From NCBI RefSeq assembly GCF_002858675.1, contig NZ_PJZF01000024.1, positions 1-64,000 of the forward strand: DNA of 64,000 bases, read 5' to 3'. The stretch's first letter is position 1; every line of letters begins with the position of its first letter. This document shows positions 25,129-34,294 of this stretch, piece by piece. Position numbers and translations under genes: made by a program. The notes below the pieces were generated by a model, which saw only the letters and a list, made by a program, of their open reading frames with translations, was not told the DNA's origin and did not search any database. The stretch is from Chimaeribacter californicus. Lineage in GTDB: Bacteria; Pseudomonadota; Gammaproteobacteria; Enterobacterales; Enterobacteriaceae.

Positions 25129-26928
25129 TTACTTCTTCTCCTTATGCGGCAGCACCTCGTTGAGCAGCTGGCGGGCGGTGTCGGCAATCACCTGCCCGGC
25201 ACCGCGATCGCCTTTCAGCATGGCGGAGGTAAAGCCTTTGGCCTGCTCCAGCGTCAGGTGCGGCGGGAACGGCGCGACGTCCGGGTCGGTTTTCACCTCC
25301 AGCACCACCGGGCGATCCGCGCTCAGCGCCTCGGCCCAGGCGGCCTGCAATGAGTCCGGCTCATCGACAAAAATCCCGCGCAGCCCCAGCAGATTGGCGA
25401 ACTGGGCGTAGGGCACGTCCGGCAATGCCTGGCTGGCGGGGTAGCGCGGGTTGCCCTCCATCACCCGTTGCTCCCAGGTGACTTCGTTCAAATCCTCGTT
25501 ATTGAACACGCAGATGATCAGCCGTGGGTCATCCCAGCGCCGCCAGTATTTCTGGATAGTGATCAGCTCCGCCATGTTGTTCATCTGCATGGCCCCGTCC
25601 CCCACCAGCGCCACCACCGGGCGATCCGGGTGGGCGAATTTGGCGGCAATGGCGTACGGCACCGCCGCCCCCATCGACGCCAGCCCGCCGGAGAGCGAGG
25701 CGCGCTGCCCGGCCTTGACCTGATAATCCCGCGCGAACCAGTTGGCGCAGGAGCCGGAGTCCGAGGTGACAATCGCGTTGTTCGGCAACAGCGGTGACAT
25801 CTCCCACACCACGCGCTGCGGGTTCACCGGTTTGGCCTCCGCCATGGCGCGGTCGCGCAGCGTCTCGCGCCAGGTCGCCATCTCTTTGGTGATGTTGTCC
25901 TGCCAGCGGCGGTCGTCGTTGTACTTGAGCAGCGGCAGCAGCGCACGCAGGGTGGCGGCCGCATCACCATGCAGGTTAATGTCCACCGGGTAGCGCAGCC
26001 CCAGCATTCCTGGGTCGATGTCGATCTGCACCGCCCGCGCCTGCCCATCTTTCGGCAGGAACTCCGCCCACGGGAACCCGGTGCCGATCATCAACAGCGT
26101 GTCACAGCCGGACATCATGTCCGACGAGGGTTTGGTGCCGAGCATCCCGATCGCGCCGGTGACAAACGGCAGATCGTCCGGCAGCACATCCTTGCCGAGC
26201 AGCGCCTTGGCCACGCCCGCGCCCAGGGTCTCCGCGACATGGATCACCTCCGCCTCCGCGCCGCGTGCGCCGGAACCGATCAGAATCGCAACCTTTTTGC
26301 CGTGGTTAAGCAGATCGGCGGCCTGTTGCAAATCCGCCTGCTGCGGCACCACCACCGGGCGGCGGTACCCGGCCCCGGAACGGGTAAAGCCGTGCGCCTG
26401 CTGCGGCTCTTCCCAGGGTTCGTCCTGCACATCTTTCGGCAGCACCAGCACCGTCACGCCATTGTTGGCGATGGCGATCCGCACCCCGCGGTCAACCAGG
26501 TGGCGCACCTGCGCCGGGGCGGCGGCCTCCTGCACGAAATCCGCCACGTCCATAAAGACGCGATCCAGGTTCAGCTCCTGCTGGTAGTGCGCGCCGCGCG
26601 CGGTACTCTCCGCCTGCCCGACAATCGCCAGTACCGGCGCATGGTCCTGTTTGGCGTCATACAAGCCGGTGATCATATGGGTGGCACCCGGCCCGCCAGT
26701 GGAGAGGCAGACGCCCAGTTCGCCGGTAAATTTGGCGTGCGCCGTGGCCATAAAGGCCGCCATCTCTTCATGGCGCACCTGGATAAAGTCGATCCCCTCG
26801 CCTTTTTTCTCTGCCCGCTGCAACGCGCCCAGCACCCCGTTGATGCCGTCACCGGGGTAGCCATAAATGCGCGTCACGCCCCATGCTTTCAGGCGTTCTA
26901 CAAAAAAGTCGCTTGTCATCTTCGCCAT
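25129..26928 (-). CDS. Thiamine-diphosphate-dependent enzyme (pyruvate oxidase/acetolactate synthase-like)
   Basis: A 599-residue ThDP enzyme of three domains. The N-terminal pyrimidine-binding domain has YGYPGDGINGVLGAL and the catalytic Glu in VRHEEMAAFMA (about residue 54). A central nucleotide-like domain (about 195-330) follows. The C-terminal ThDP/Mg site is GDGAMQMNNMAELIT (about residue 443). It resembles PoxB-type pyruvate oxidases and is annotated in relatives only as a ThDP-requiring enzyme, so the exact reaction on pyruvate is open. It stands alone. Confidence 0.85.
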   Translation of the reverse strand: MAKMTSDFFVERLKAWGVTRIYGYPGDGINGVLGALQRAEKKGEGIDFIQVRHEEMAAFMATAHAKFTGELGVCLSTGGPGATHMITGLYDAKQDHAPVLAIVGQAESTARGAHYQQELNLDRVFMDVADFVQEAAAPAQVRHLVDRGVRIAIANNGVTVLVLPKDVQDEPWEEPQQAHGFTRSGAGYRRPVVVPQQADLQQAADLLNHGKKVAILIGSGARGAEAEVIHVAETLGAGVAKALLGKDVLPDDLPFVTGAIGMLGTKPSSDMMSGCDTLLMIGTGFPWAEFLPKDGQARAVQIDIDPGMLGLRYPVDINLHGDAAATLRALLPLLKYNDDRRWQDNITKEMATWRETLRDRAMAEAKPVNPQRVVWEMSPLLPNNAIVTSDSGSCANWFARDYQVKAGQRASLSGGLASMGAAVPYAIAAKFAHPDRPVVALVGDGAMQMNNMAELITIQKYWRRWDDPRLIICVFNNEDLNEVTWEQRVMEGNPRYPASQALPDVPYAQFANLLGLRGIFVDEPDSLQAAWAEALSADRPVVLEVKTDPDVAPFPPHLTLEQAKGFTSAMLKGDRGAGQVIADTARQLLNEVLPHKEKK

Positions 26929-27083
26929 CGCCGTTCCTCCTGTTATGGCGTCTCCACGCGGGCCGTTGCCCGCCAGCCTGCATTAACCATAGTTTATTTG
27001 GCGGAGGGTGCAGACGATGGGGTATGGCCAGCAGGGGCTTTTTTGGTAGGGTATCTGCCTATTTATCATTCAAGGAAGACGTC

Positions 27084-27479
27084 ATGGCTATTTCTCAACT
27101 GCGTATCGCGCGCCCGGTTACCGAACTGGCGGCGCGCAGCCATCTTTATCAGGCCGGACTCGGGCTGGAAGAATTAGGCGGGTTCACTGACCATCAGGGG
27201 TTCAGCGGCGTGATGCTTGGCTATCCCGGTGCGGCGTGGCATCTGGAGTTTACCCATTGCCCGGCGCACCCGGTCAGCCCGGCTGCCACCGCCGAGGATT
27301 TGCTGGTGCTCTACCTGCCCGATGAGGCGGAATGGGCCGCCCGCTGCCGGGCAATGGCGCAGGCCGGGTTCCGGCAGACGGCGGCCTTCAACCCCTACTG
27401 GGACAACGCCGGCCGCACCTTCCTCGACCCGGACGGCTACCGCACGGTTCTCCAGAGGCAGCGCTGCCCGGTGACGTAA
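27084..27479 (+). CDS. VOC-family (glyoxalase/dioxygenase fold) protein
   Basis: A 131-residue protein. The paired beta-alpha-beta-beta-beta modules are recognisable: RIARPVTELAARSHLYQAGL at the N-terminus and FLDPDGYRTVLQR at the C-terminus, a common VOC ending. Substrate unknown; relatives are filed as glyoxalase or bleomycin-resistance-like. ATG 27084 has AAGGAAG upstream; the frame from 26883 overlaps the divergent ThDP gene and is rejected. Confidence 0.8.
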   Translation: MAISQLRIARPVTELAARSHLYQAGLGLEELGGFTDHQGFSGVMLGYPGAAWHLEFTHCPAHPVSPAATAEDLLVLYLPDEAEWAARCRAMAQAGFRQTAAFNPYWDNAGRTFLDPDGYRTVLQRQRCPVT

Positions 27480-27492
27480 AAGCTACCTCTCG

Positions 27493-27513
27493 TGATATCA
27501 TTAAGTGATATCA
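27493..27513. promoter_or_regulatory. Twin TGATATCA operator upstream of hicB
   Basis: TGATATCA (27493-27500) and TGATATCA (27506-27513) are identical perfect palindromes 13 bases apart, about one helical turn. This suits two ribbon-helix-helix dimers and suggests autoregulation by the HicB protein. Confidence 0.55.
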
Positions 27514-27569
27514 TATTAATCAGAAGCGCTGCCTTCCAGGCCGTGCCTCTTAAAAACAGGGGTAATTCC

Positions 27570-27902
27570 ATGAACACCATGACCTACCTGGGCTATGCCG
27601 CAAAGATTGAATACAGCGATGAAGACCGCTGTTTTATCGGCCGTGTGGCGGGCATCCGCGATGTGATCGGCTTTCATGCGGATAACGTCACGGCGCTGCG
27701 GACAGCGTTTGAAGAAGCGGTGGAAGATTACCTGACATACTGTGCGGAGTGTGGGCGCGCGCCGCAACGCCCGGCCAGCGGGAAGATCAGCCTGCGCATC
27801 CCGCCGGAGGTGCATGCTGCGGTCACGGTGGCGGCTGATGTCTCCGGCAAAAGCGTCAACCAGTGGATAAGCGATACGCTGGCTCAGGCAACACAGCGTT
27901 AA
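27570..27902 (+). CDS. HicB-family antitoxin-like protein without HicA
   Basis: A 110-residue protein. The N-terminal HicB partial RNase-H-like fold (GYAAKIEYSDEDRCFIGRVA, then GIRDVIGFHADNVTALRTAF) precedes a C-terminal ribbon-helix-helix (GKISLRIPPEVHAAVTVAAD, then SGKSVNQWISDTL). HicB normally neutralises the small RNase HicA, but neither flank has room for a hicA gene. ATG 27570 is chosen; the longer GTG frame from 27492 starts inside the operator. Confidence 0.85.
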   Translation: MNTMTYLGYAAKIEYSDEDRCFIGRVAGIRDVIGFHADNVTALRTAFEEAVEDYLTYCAECGRAPQRPASGKISLRIPPEVHAAVTVAADVSGKSVNQWISDTLAQATQR

Positions 27903-27981
27903 TCCCCTCCCCATTTTCCCTTTTCCCCCGCAGCGGCCATACTTTCTGGCTGGGGCGTTTTTCAATCAACGGGATAGCGGA

Positions 27982-28953
27982 ATGCAGAGTCTTGATCTTA
28001 CGGTGGTGCAGCAGGCGGCGCGCTGGATAAGCACGCAGCCGGTGTGGCTGTGTACGGTGCTGTCAACCTTTGGGTCGTCGCCGCGCTCGCCGGGGGCGCT
28101 GATGGCGGCCACCGCTGACGGGCGCTACAGCGGGTCGCTGTCGGGTGGCTGTGTGGAAGAGGATTTCATCGCCCGGTTACGGGCCGGGGCGTTCCGGCAG
28201 CCGAGCCAGGTGGTGCGGTACGGCGACGGCGGGCTGACGCCCAACCGCGCGCTGCCGTGCGGCGGCGTGCTGGATATTTTAATCGAGTACCTGCCGTGCA
28301 ATGACGCCGGCGCAGACTATCTGGCGCGGCTCGGCCGGGCGCTGGGCGGCCACGGCGCGCTGGTGAAACAGCTGACGCTGCCCGGCACCTGCCACGCCCT
28401 CACGGCGGACAGCGGTGCAGGGGCGACCCATGTGGCACGTGACGGCAACCACCTCACCCTCCATGTTGCCGCCGCGCCACGGCTGGTGGTCGCCGGGCTG
28501 TCGCCGGTAGCGGTCTACTGCGCCGGGTTTGCGGTGGCGCTGGGGTTTGAAACCGTGGTGTGTGAGCCGCGATCGGAGGAGCTGGAGAACCTGCTGCCGC
28601 AACTCCCGGAGGGCGTGATCGTCGAGCGGCAGTTCCCGGCGAAATTTATTGAGCAACAGGGGTGCCACGCCCACACGGCGGTGGTGGCGCTGACGCACGA
28701 CCCGCGCATGGATGACCTGACCCTGATGGAGGCGGTGCAGACACCGGCGTTTTACATCGGCGCAATGGGGTCGATGAAAAACAGCCAACAGCGGCGCGAG
28801 CGGCTGCAGCGCATCGGCGGGCTGACAGAGGCAGAGCTGGCGCGGGTGCATGCGCCGATTGGGCTGGATCTCGGCAGCAAAACCCCGGCAGAAATCGCGC
28901 TGGCAGTGATGGCCGATGTGGTGGCGCATAAAAACCGCCGCCAGGTGGCGTAA
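27982..28953 (+). CDS. paoD: Molybdenum-cofactor insertion chaperone PaoD (XdhC family)
   Basis: A 323-residue XdhC/CoxI-type protein. The XdhC_CoxI domain (about residues 10-85; LSTFGSSPRSPGALMA, then GSLSGGCVEEDF) and the C-terminal Rossmann domain (about 165-300; VVAGLSPVAVYCAGFA, then YIGAMGSMKNSQQRRERL) are intact. It matches E. coli PaoD (YagQ, 318 aa), which binds and inserts the cytosine-dinucleotide molybdenum cofactor into PaoABC. Unlike E. coli, where paoABCD is one operon, it is convergent with paoABC here. Confidence 0.87.
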   Translation: MQSLDLTVVQQAARWISTQPVWLCTVLSTFGSSPRSPGALMAATADGRYSGSLSGGCVEEDFIARLRAGAFRQPSQVVRYGDGGLTPNRALPCGGVLDILIEYLPCNDAGADYLARLGRALGGHGALVKQLTLPGTCHALTADSGAGATHVARDGNHLTLHVAAAPRLVVAGLSPVAVYCAGFAVALGFETVVCEPRSEELENLLPQLPEGVIVERQFPAKFIEQQGCHAHTAVVALTHDPRMDDLTLMEAVQTPAFYIGAMGSMKNSQQRRERLQRIGGLTEAELARVHAPIGLDLGSKTPAEIALAVMADVVAHKNRRQVA

Positions 28954-28995
28954 CGAAAGCGCAAACCAACAGCGCCACGCCGGCGCAGCAGCCGT

Positions 28996-29022
28996 AAAAA
29001 AGGCGCACCGACCGGCGCGCCT
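28996..29022 (-). terminator. Terminator of paoABC
   Basis: On the minus strand AGGCGC and GCGCCT pair across a ten-base loop, followed by a run of T residues, 34 bases after the paoC stop. Confidence 0.65.
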
Positions 29023-29055
29023 CATTGTCAGATCACGGTAGTCAGATGAAAACCG

Positions 29056-31383
29056 TCAGATCAGCTTATCAAGGGTGATCGGCAATTCGCGGATGCGCTT
29101 GCCGGTGGCGTGGTAAACGGCATTGCTCACCGCCGCCGCCACGCCGACAATCCCGACTTCCCCCACGGTTTTCCCGCCCAGCGTACTGGCCTGATAATCT
29201 GGCTCGCCGACGTTGATCACCTGAATCTCCGGGATGTCCGCATTGACCGCCATCAGGTAGTCCGCCAGGTTGGCGTTAAGGATGCGCCCGTCACGCGCGT
29301 CGATCATCCCCTCCTCCAGCAGCGCCTGCCCGATGCCCATCACGATGCCGCCCAGCCACTGGCTTTTGGCCAGTGTCGGGTTGTAGAGCCGCCCGCAGTC
29401 GAAGGCGCTGACCACCCGCTTGACGCGCACGGTGCCGAAATCCTCATCCACCGCCACTTCCACAAAGTGCGCGCACCAGCTGTGGGCGCCCTTGGTGCTC
29501 TCCATCATGCTGGCGGTCTGGTCAGCGGTGTCGCGGTCTTTTTCGTTGGCATCCGGTTTGAAGGTGTCCTGATGCACCACCAGCTGATCGCGATCCGCCA
29601 GTTTCAGCAGGTCAGCAAAGGCGATGCTTTGCCCGTTGGCACGCACTTCGCCCCCGGCGAGGATCGCCGTGTCACGCGAGGCGCCGAACAGCGGCGAATC
29701 CGGCTCCGTTACCGCCAGCCCCAGCAGCATCTCCCGCGCTGCGCCGGCAGTTTTATGCACCGCGGCGGTCAGCAGGTTGGCAAGCTGGGAGCCGCCCGCC
29801 ACCGGCGCACGCGGCAGCGCGGTGTCCCCCAGTGATACGCGGATGTCAGAGGACGGCACACCCAGCACTTCGGCCGCCGTCTGCGCCAGAATGGTGTAAG
29901 TGCCGGTGCCGATGTCCGCGCCGCTGCTCTGCACCTCAATCTGCCCCTGACGGTCGATGATGATCCTCGCCTCGCCCGGCGTGGTGTGTACTGGGTAGGT
30001 GCCGGAGGCCATGCCCCAGCCGATCAGCTCCCGGCCGTGGCGCATCGAACGCGGTTCCGGGTTGCGCTGCGCCCAGCCAAACGCCTCCGCGGCGGCGGTG
30101 TATGCCTCGCGCAGGCGGCGGCTGGTCCACGGCACTTTTTCGGCCTGATCCTGCTCAGTCCAGTTACGCCGCCGCAGTTCCAGCGGGTCAAGTTCCAACG
30201 CCTCCGCCAGTTCATCCATGGCGATTTCCAGCGCGTAGGTGCTCGGGTTTTCACCCGGCGCACGCATCCAGCCGGGGTTGACGGTGTGAACGCGCACCAG
30301 CCGGTGGCGCGAGAAGAAGTGCTCGGTGCCGTACATCAGCGGCGTCACGGAGTTGCACGGCTCCTGGTGCGTGTCCTCAATTGACGTCTCGTTCCAGCTG
30401 TCATGCACAATCGACAGCAGCCGCCCCTCCGGCGTCGCGCCGAGTGAGATCGCCTGCCGGGTACGCGGCCGCCCGCCGTAGCCGGTAAAGGTCTGCGGCC
30501 GGGTCAGCACCACTTTCACCGGGCGGCCGAGGGCGCGCGTGGCGAGGCAGGCCAGCGCCACGTGGCCGTGCGGTGCGCCTTTGGAACCGAACCCGCCGCC
30601 GACATAGGGCGAGATCACCCGCACCTGATCGATGCCGAGCCCGAACCATTCGGCGATGTTGTGCCGCGCGCCGCCGACCCACTGGCTCGGCTCCCAGACG
30701 GTCAGCAGGTCATCCTGCCATTGGGCGATGCAGCCGTGCAGCTCAATTGGCGAGTTGTATTCACGCGGCGTGCTGTAGACGCCGTGTACCCGTACCGGCG
30801 CGTCGGCCATGGCACGGTGGGCATCGCCCCATTCCACGTCCAGCGCCTCCACCGGCTCCGGCCGCGCCTGTGGGTCTTGTGGGTTGATCAGCGCCGGTTC
30901 CGGGGCGTACTCCACCTTGACCTGCGTGGCGGCCTCGGTGGCCTGCTCCAGGGTTTCCGCCACCACCAGCGCGATGTGCTGGCCGTTCCAGCGCACCACG
31001 TCGCTTTGCAACGGCACATAGGTGGCCGCCGCCGAGCCGCCGCTGCTGAACGGGGTGCCGGGGTTGATTTTCAGCCCGTCCAGATGGGTATAGACCGCCA
31101 CCACGCCGGGGCTCTGTTTCGCCTCATCCGTCTGGATCGCGGTGATGCGGCCATGCGGTACGGTGGCATTGACCACCACGCCGAACAGCATATCGTCCGG
31201 TTTGAACTCGGCGGCGTAGCGTGCCTGCCCCTGCACTTTCAGCCGCCCCTCAAGGCGTTCACGCCCCTCGCCCAGCGCCTGCAACGGCGGCTCTGTGGTC
31301 AGCGGGGTGGCGAACGGCGGGGTCAGGGTTTCACTGGCGGCACGCTGGGGCGGGCGCTGCGTCTGGTCAGTTGGGGTCGTCAT
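29056..31383 (-). CDS. paoC: Aldehyde oxidoreductase molybdenum subunit PaoC
   Basis: A 775-residue large subunit of the xanthine oxidase family that binds the molybdenum cofactor and oxidises aldehydes, preferably aromatic ones, to acids. Cofactor regions include YVGGGFGSKGAPHGH (about residue 243) and GSQLANLLTAAVHKTAGAA (about residue 535), and the catalytic Glu lies in GGKTVGEVGIVGVAAAVSNA (about residue 740). It is slightly longer than the E. coli protein (732) with a Pro-rich N-terminal extension. The start overlaps paoB by four bases. Confidence 0.92.
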   Translation of the reverse strand: MTTPTDQTQRPPQRAASETLTPPFATPLTTEPPLQALGEGRERLEGRLKVQGQARYAAEFKPDDMLFGVVVNATVPHGRITAIQTDEAKQSPGVVAVYTHLDGLKINPGTPFSSGGSAAATYVPLQSDVVRWNGQHIALVVAETLEQATEAATQVKVEYAPEPALINPQDPQARPEPVEALDVEWGDAHRAMADAPVRVHGVYSTPREYNSPIELHGCIAQWQDDLLTVWEPSQWVGGARHNIAEWFGLGIDQVRVISPYVGGGFGSKGAPHGHVALACLATRALGRPVKVVLTRPQTFTGYGGRPRTRQAISLGATPEGRLLSIVHDSWNETSIEDTHQEPCNSVTPLMYGTEHFFSRHRLVRVHTVNPGWMRAPGENPSTYALEIAMDELAEALELDPLELRRRNWTEQDQAEKVPWTSRRLREAYTAAAEAFGWAQRNPEPRSMRHGRELIGWGMASGTYPVHTTPGEARIIIDRQGQIEVQSSGADIGTGTYTILAQTAAEVLGVPSSDIRVSLGDTALPRAPVAGGSQLANLLTAAVHKTAGAAREMLLGLAVTEPDSPLFGASRDTAILAGGEVRANGQSIAFADLLKLADRDQLVVHQDTFKPDANEKDRDTADQTASMMESTKGAHSWCAHFVEVAVDEDFGTVRVKRVVSAFDCGRLYNPTLAKSQWLGGIVMGIGQALLEEGMIDARDGRILNANLADYLMAVNADIPEIQVINVGEPDYQASTLGGKTVGEVGIVGVAAAVSNAVYHATGKRIRELPITLDKLI

Positions 31384-32375
31384 GCGAGGCCTCCGGCAAT
31401 CATCAGGGCGCGGGCAATCACGCGCGGAAGAAGGGTGATCTTGTAGCCGTTGTGCGTCTGGGCCACTGCCCCCTGGGTGATGGCGTCTGCCGCGGTGCGC
31501 AGCGTCGCTTCATCAAACGGCTGGCCGCGCAACGCATGCTCCACCTCACGGGCGCGCCACGGCACGGTGGCAACACCGCCCACGGCGATGTGCACGTCGG
31601 CCACGGTGCCGTCTTTCGCCAGTTCCAGCCCCACGGCGGCGCTGGCGGTGGCGAACTCATAGGAGGCGCGGTCACGCACTTTGAGGTAGTGCGAGCGTTT
31701 AAGCGCCGGGGTGACCGGGATCTCGATGGCGGTAATCAGCTCGCCGGGGGCCAGATCGTGCTCCAGATCGGGGCGGTCGCCGGGCTGCCAGAAGAAGGTG
31801 GCGATCGGCGTCTGGCGGCTGCTGCCGTCCGGTGCGCGCAGGTGCAGCACCGCATCAAACGCCGTCAGCGCCACCGCCAGATCGCCGGGATAAGTGGCGA
31901 TGCAGTGCGCGCTGGTGCCGAGCACCGCATGGTTGCGGTTCAGGCCGTCCAGCGCAGCGCAGCCGGAGCCGGGGTTGCGTTTGTTGCAGGCGTCATAGCC
32001 TTGCGGGTCACGGAAGTAGCTGCAGCGGGTGCGCTGTAACAGGTTGCCGCCCAGCGTCGCCATGTTGCGCAATTGCGCCGAGGCGGCGAGCGCCAGGCTG
32101 TCTGCCAGCGCCGGGGCGGTGGCGCGGATCTGCGGGTGGTCCGCCACCCGGCTCATCTTCGCCAGGCTGCCGAGCAGGATGCGTTCGCCGGTGACGTGGA
32201 TCGCGTCCAGCCCCGGCAAATGGGTGATGTCCACCAGCCGCTCCGGCCGCTCGACCTCACACTTCATTAAGTCGAGCTGGGTGGTGCCGCCCGCCAGAAA
32301 GCGGCTGCCGCTGTCGCTGGCCTGCTGCTGGGCGGTGGCCAGATCGGTGGCGCGCTGGTAATCAAACGCTTTCAT
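31380..32375 (-). CDS. paoB: Aldehyde oxidoreductase FAD subunit PaoB
   Basis: A 331-residue FAD subunit of the CO dehydrogenase flavoprotein type. The FAD-binding segment is FLAGGTTQLDLMK (about residues 26-38). The Cys-rich insert QRTRCSYFRDP...NKRNPGSGC near residue 115-140 matches the [4Fe-4S] loop peculiar to the PaoB type. ATG 32375 has GGGAG upstream and gives the family start MKAFDYQRA, so the longer frame to 32423 is rejected. It overlaps the end of paoA. Confidence 0.92.
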   Translation of the reverse strand: MKAFDYQRATDLATAQQQASDSGSRFLAGGTTQLDLMKCEVERPERLVDITHLPGLDAIHVTGERILLGSLAKMSRVADHPQIRATAPALADSLALAASAQLRNMATLGGNLLQRTRCSYFRDPQGYDACNKRNPGSGCAALDGLNRNHAVLGTSAHCIATYPGDLAVALTAFDAVLHLRAPDGSSRQTPIATFFWQPGDRPDLEHDLAPGELITAIEIPVTPALKRSHYLKVRDRASYEFATASAAVGLELAKDGTVADVHIAVGGVATVPWRAREVEHALRGQPFDEATLRTAADAITQGAVAQTHNGYKITLLPRVIARALMIAGGLA

Positions 32376-32862
32376 GGGCGGCTCCCTGCAGGTGGTGGGC
32401 GGCGTCGCGCACGGCGGCCACAATGTGGGTGTAGGCCCCGCAGCGGCAGAGGTTGCCGCTCATGTACTCGCGGATCTCCTCATCTGACCCGGCGTGCCCC
32501 TCGCGGATGCAGGCCACGGCCGACATAATCTGCCCCGGCGTGCAGTAGCCGCACTGGAAGGCATCATGCGCCAGAAACGCCTGCTGAACCGCATGCAGGG
32601 TGCCGTCCGGGGCGGCCAGCCCCTCAATGGTGGTGATCTCTGCGCCGTCAGCCTGGGCGGCCAGCGTCAGGCAGCTGAGCACCCGCTCGCCGTTGACGTG
32701 CACGGTGCAGGCGCCGCACTGCCCCTGATCGCAGCCTTTTTTCGCGCCGGTGAGAGGGGTATGCTCGCGCAGGGCGTCGAGCAGCGTGACGCGTGAATCC
32801 AGCGTCAGCGGCGGTGTCTCTTGTCCGTTAATCCTGAGCCGCAAGGTCTGTTGCTGTGCCAT
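32362..32862 (-). CDS. paoA: Aldehyde oxidoreductase iron-sulphur subunit PaoA, without Tat signal
   Basis: A 166-residue two-[2Fe-2S] subunit. The ferredoxin-like cluster motif CDQGQCGACTVHVNG and the second cluster motif FQCGYCTPGQ with LCRCGAY are intact. ATG 32862 has AGGAG six to seven bases upstream. E. coli PaoA (229 aa) has an N-terminal twin-arginine signal that exports the complex; here the coding frame upstream of this start shows no twin-arginine motif, so the complex is probably cytoplasmic. Confidence 0.9.
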   Translation of the reverse strand: MAQQQTLRLRINGQETPPLTLDSRVTLLDALREHTPLTGAKKGCDQGQCGACTVHVNGERVLSCLTLAAQADGAEITTIEGLAAPDGTLHAVQQAFLAHDAFQCGYCTPGQIMSAVACIREGHAGSDEEIREYMSGNLCRCGAYTHIVAAVRDAAHHLQGAAHESV

Positions 32863-33062
32863 GGTGATCTCCTGGACGAAAGGGGTAAAAGAGGCGGCAG
32901 CACTGTTCTGCCGCACTGAAAATAGCCCATTAAGTATTGCGGCTATTTGCCAGAGAGCCAGCCCGGCGCGGCAGGTTGCGGATTTTCCGCACAATTTCCT
33001 CCCGGCAAATCAGCAACAGGCGCACTATACTCAACGGTTTACCCCTGACTAAGGAGCCGGAC

Positions 33063-33413
33063 ATGGCACAGCCAGACCAGAGCAAACGCCGCCACTACAC
33101 CCTCTATGTGGCGGACAACCACATCCTGGCGCGCAACAGTGACCAGCACCTGATTGACCTTGGCGCGGTGGAGCAGCGCGACGGCGGTTACCACTACCTG
33201 CTGGACGGTGACAACAGCGAGGGCCACGACCTGCCGGATGCCGACGCGCTGCTGGAGGATGTGGAGCGCAACCTGACGTTCCTGTTCCTCGACGGCCAGT
33301 TCACCAGCCTGCCGGATCTCAGCGAGGAATTCGCCGGGGCAACAGAAACCGCCCCGGCGCGTGAGATTGCGCTGGATGAGCTGGCCACCGGGCTGGACCC
33401 GGCCGGAGCATGA
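33063..33413 (+). CDS. Hypothetical protein, first of a coupled pair
   Basis: A 116-residue acidic soluble protein of unknown function (YTLYVADNHILARNSDQHL near the start, DGDNSEGHDLPDADALLEDV in the middle). There is no membrane segment or signal. ATG 33063 has AAGGAG upstream, better than the longer frame from 32937. Its stop overlaps the ATG of the phosphoesterase gene (ATGA), which ties their expression together. It is divergent from paoABC. Confidence 0.8.
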   Translation: MAQPDQSKRRHYTLYVADNHILARNSDQHLIDLGAVEQRDGGYHYLLDGDNSEGHDLPDADALLEDVERNLTFLFLDGQFTSLPDLSEEFAGATETAPAREIALDELATGLDPAGA

Positions 33414-34168
33414 GGGCGATCCGGCGGCTGGCCGCCCTTTCCGATATTCACGGCAACCTGGCCGCGCTGGAGGCAGTGCTGGCGGACATCGCCGGGCAGG
33501 CGGTGGACGCCGTGGTGAATCTGGGTGACTGCCTCTCCGGCGCGCTGCAACCGGCAGAAACCGCCGATCGGCTGATGGCGCTGGGCTTGCCCACCATCAA
33601 AGGCAACCATGAGCGGCAATTGCTGACCGGCACCCCGGAGACGCTGGGCCTCTCTGACCAGCATGCCCACCGCGCATTGCGCGCAGAACACTGGGCGTGG
33701 CTGGAGAGCCTGCCGGCGGAGCTGACGCTGGATGGCGACATCCGGCTGGTGCACGGCGTGCCCGGCAACGATCTCACCTATTTTCTGGAAGAGGTGACCG
33801 CTCAGGGCGTACAGCCCGCCTCACCAGAGCGCATCGCCGCCCGCGCGCAGGGGGTGGCGGCTTCCCTGATTCTGTGCGGCCATACCCACCTGCCGCGCCG
33901 GGTACCGCTGGCGGATGGGCGGTTGGTCGTGAACCCCGGCAGCGTGGGGTTGCAGGCGTATGAGGACGACCACCCGTTCCCGCACCAGATGGAAGCAGGT
34001 TCCCCCCATGCCCGTTACGCCCTGCTGGAACGTCATGCGCATGGCTGGCAGGTGGAGTTCCGGCAGGTGGCGTATGACTGGGAACAGGCGGCTGCGCTGG
34101 CGGCGGCCCATCAGCGGCCGGACTGGGTGACGCCGCTGCTGACCGGGCGGATGCAGCCGGGCCGCTGA
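33410..34168 (+). CDS. Calcineurin-like metallophosphoesterase
   Basis: A 252-residue cytoplasmic phosphoesterase. Dinuclear-metal motifs are complete: ALSDIHGN (residues 9-16), NLGDC (about 41-45), KGNHE (about 64-68), then CGHTHLP (about 156-162) and NPGSVGLQ. This is the YfcE/ApaH-like layout; the natural substrate cannot be read from sequence. Coupled by a four-base overlap to the preceding hypothetical gene. Confidence 0.88.
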   Translation: MRAIRRLAALSDIHGNLAALEAVLADIAGQAVDAVVNLGDCLSGALQPAETADRLMALGLPTIKGNHERQLLTGTPETLGLSDQHAHRALRAEHWAWLESLPAELTLDGDIRLVHGVPGNDLTYFLEEVTAQGVQPASPERIAARAQGVAASLILCGHTHLPRRVPLADGRLVVNPGSVGLQAYEDDHPFPHQMEAGSPHARYALLERHAHGWQVEFRQVAYDWEQAAALAAAHQRPDWVTPLLTGRMQPGR

Positions 34169-34294
34169 GCCCCCTTTCTTACATCTTCTTACAGTTTACG
34201 CATCGTTTTTTTGCCTGCGCTGCGTTCTATTTAACACATCATTAACAAGAGATCCGGCCTTGCGCCGGGTCTCCCCACCTTCACACAAGGCGTT

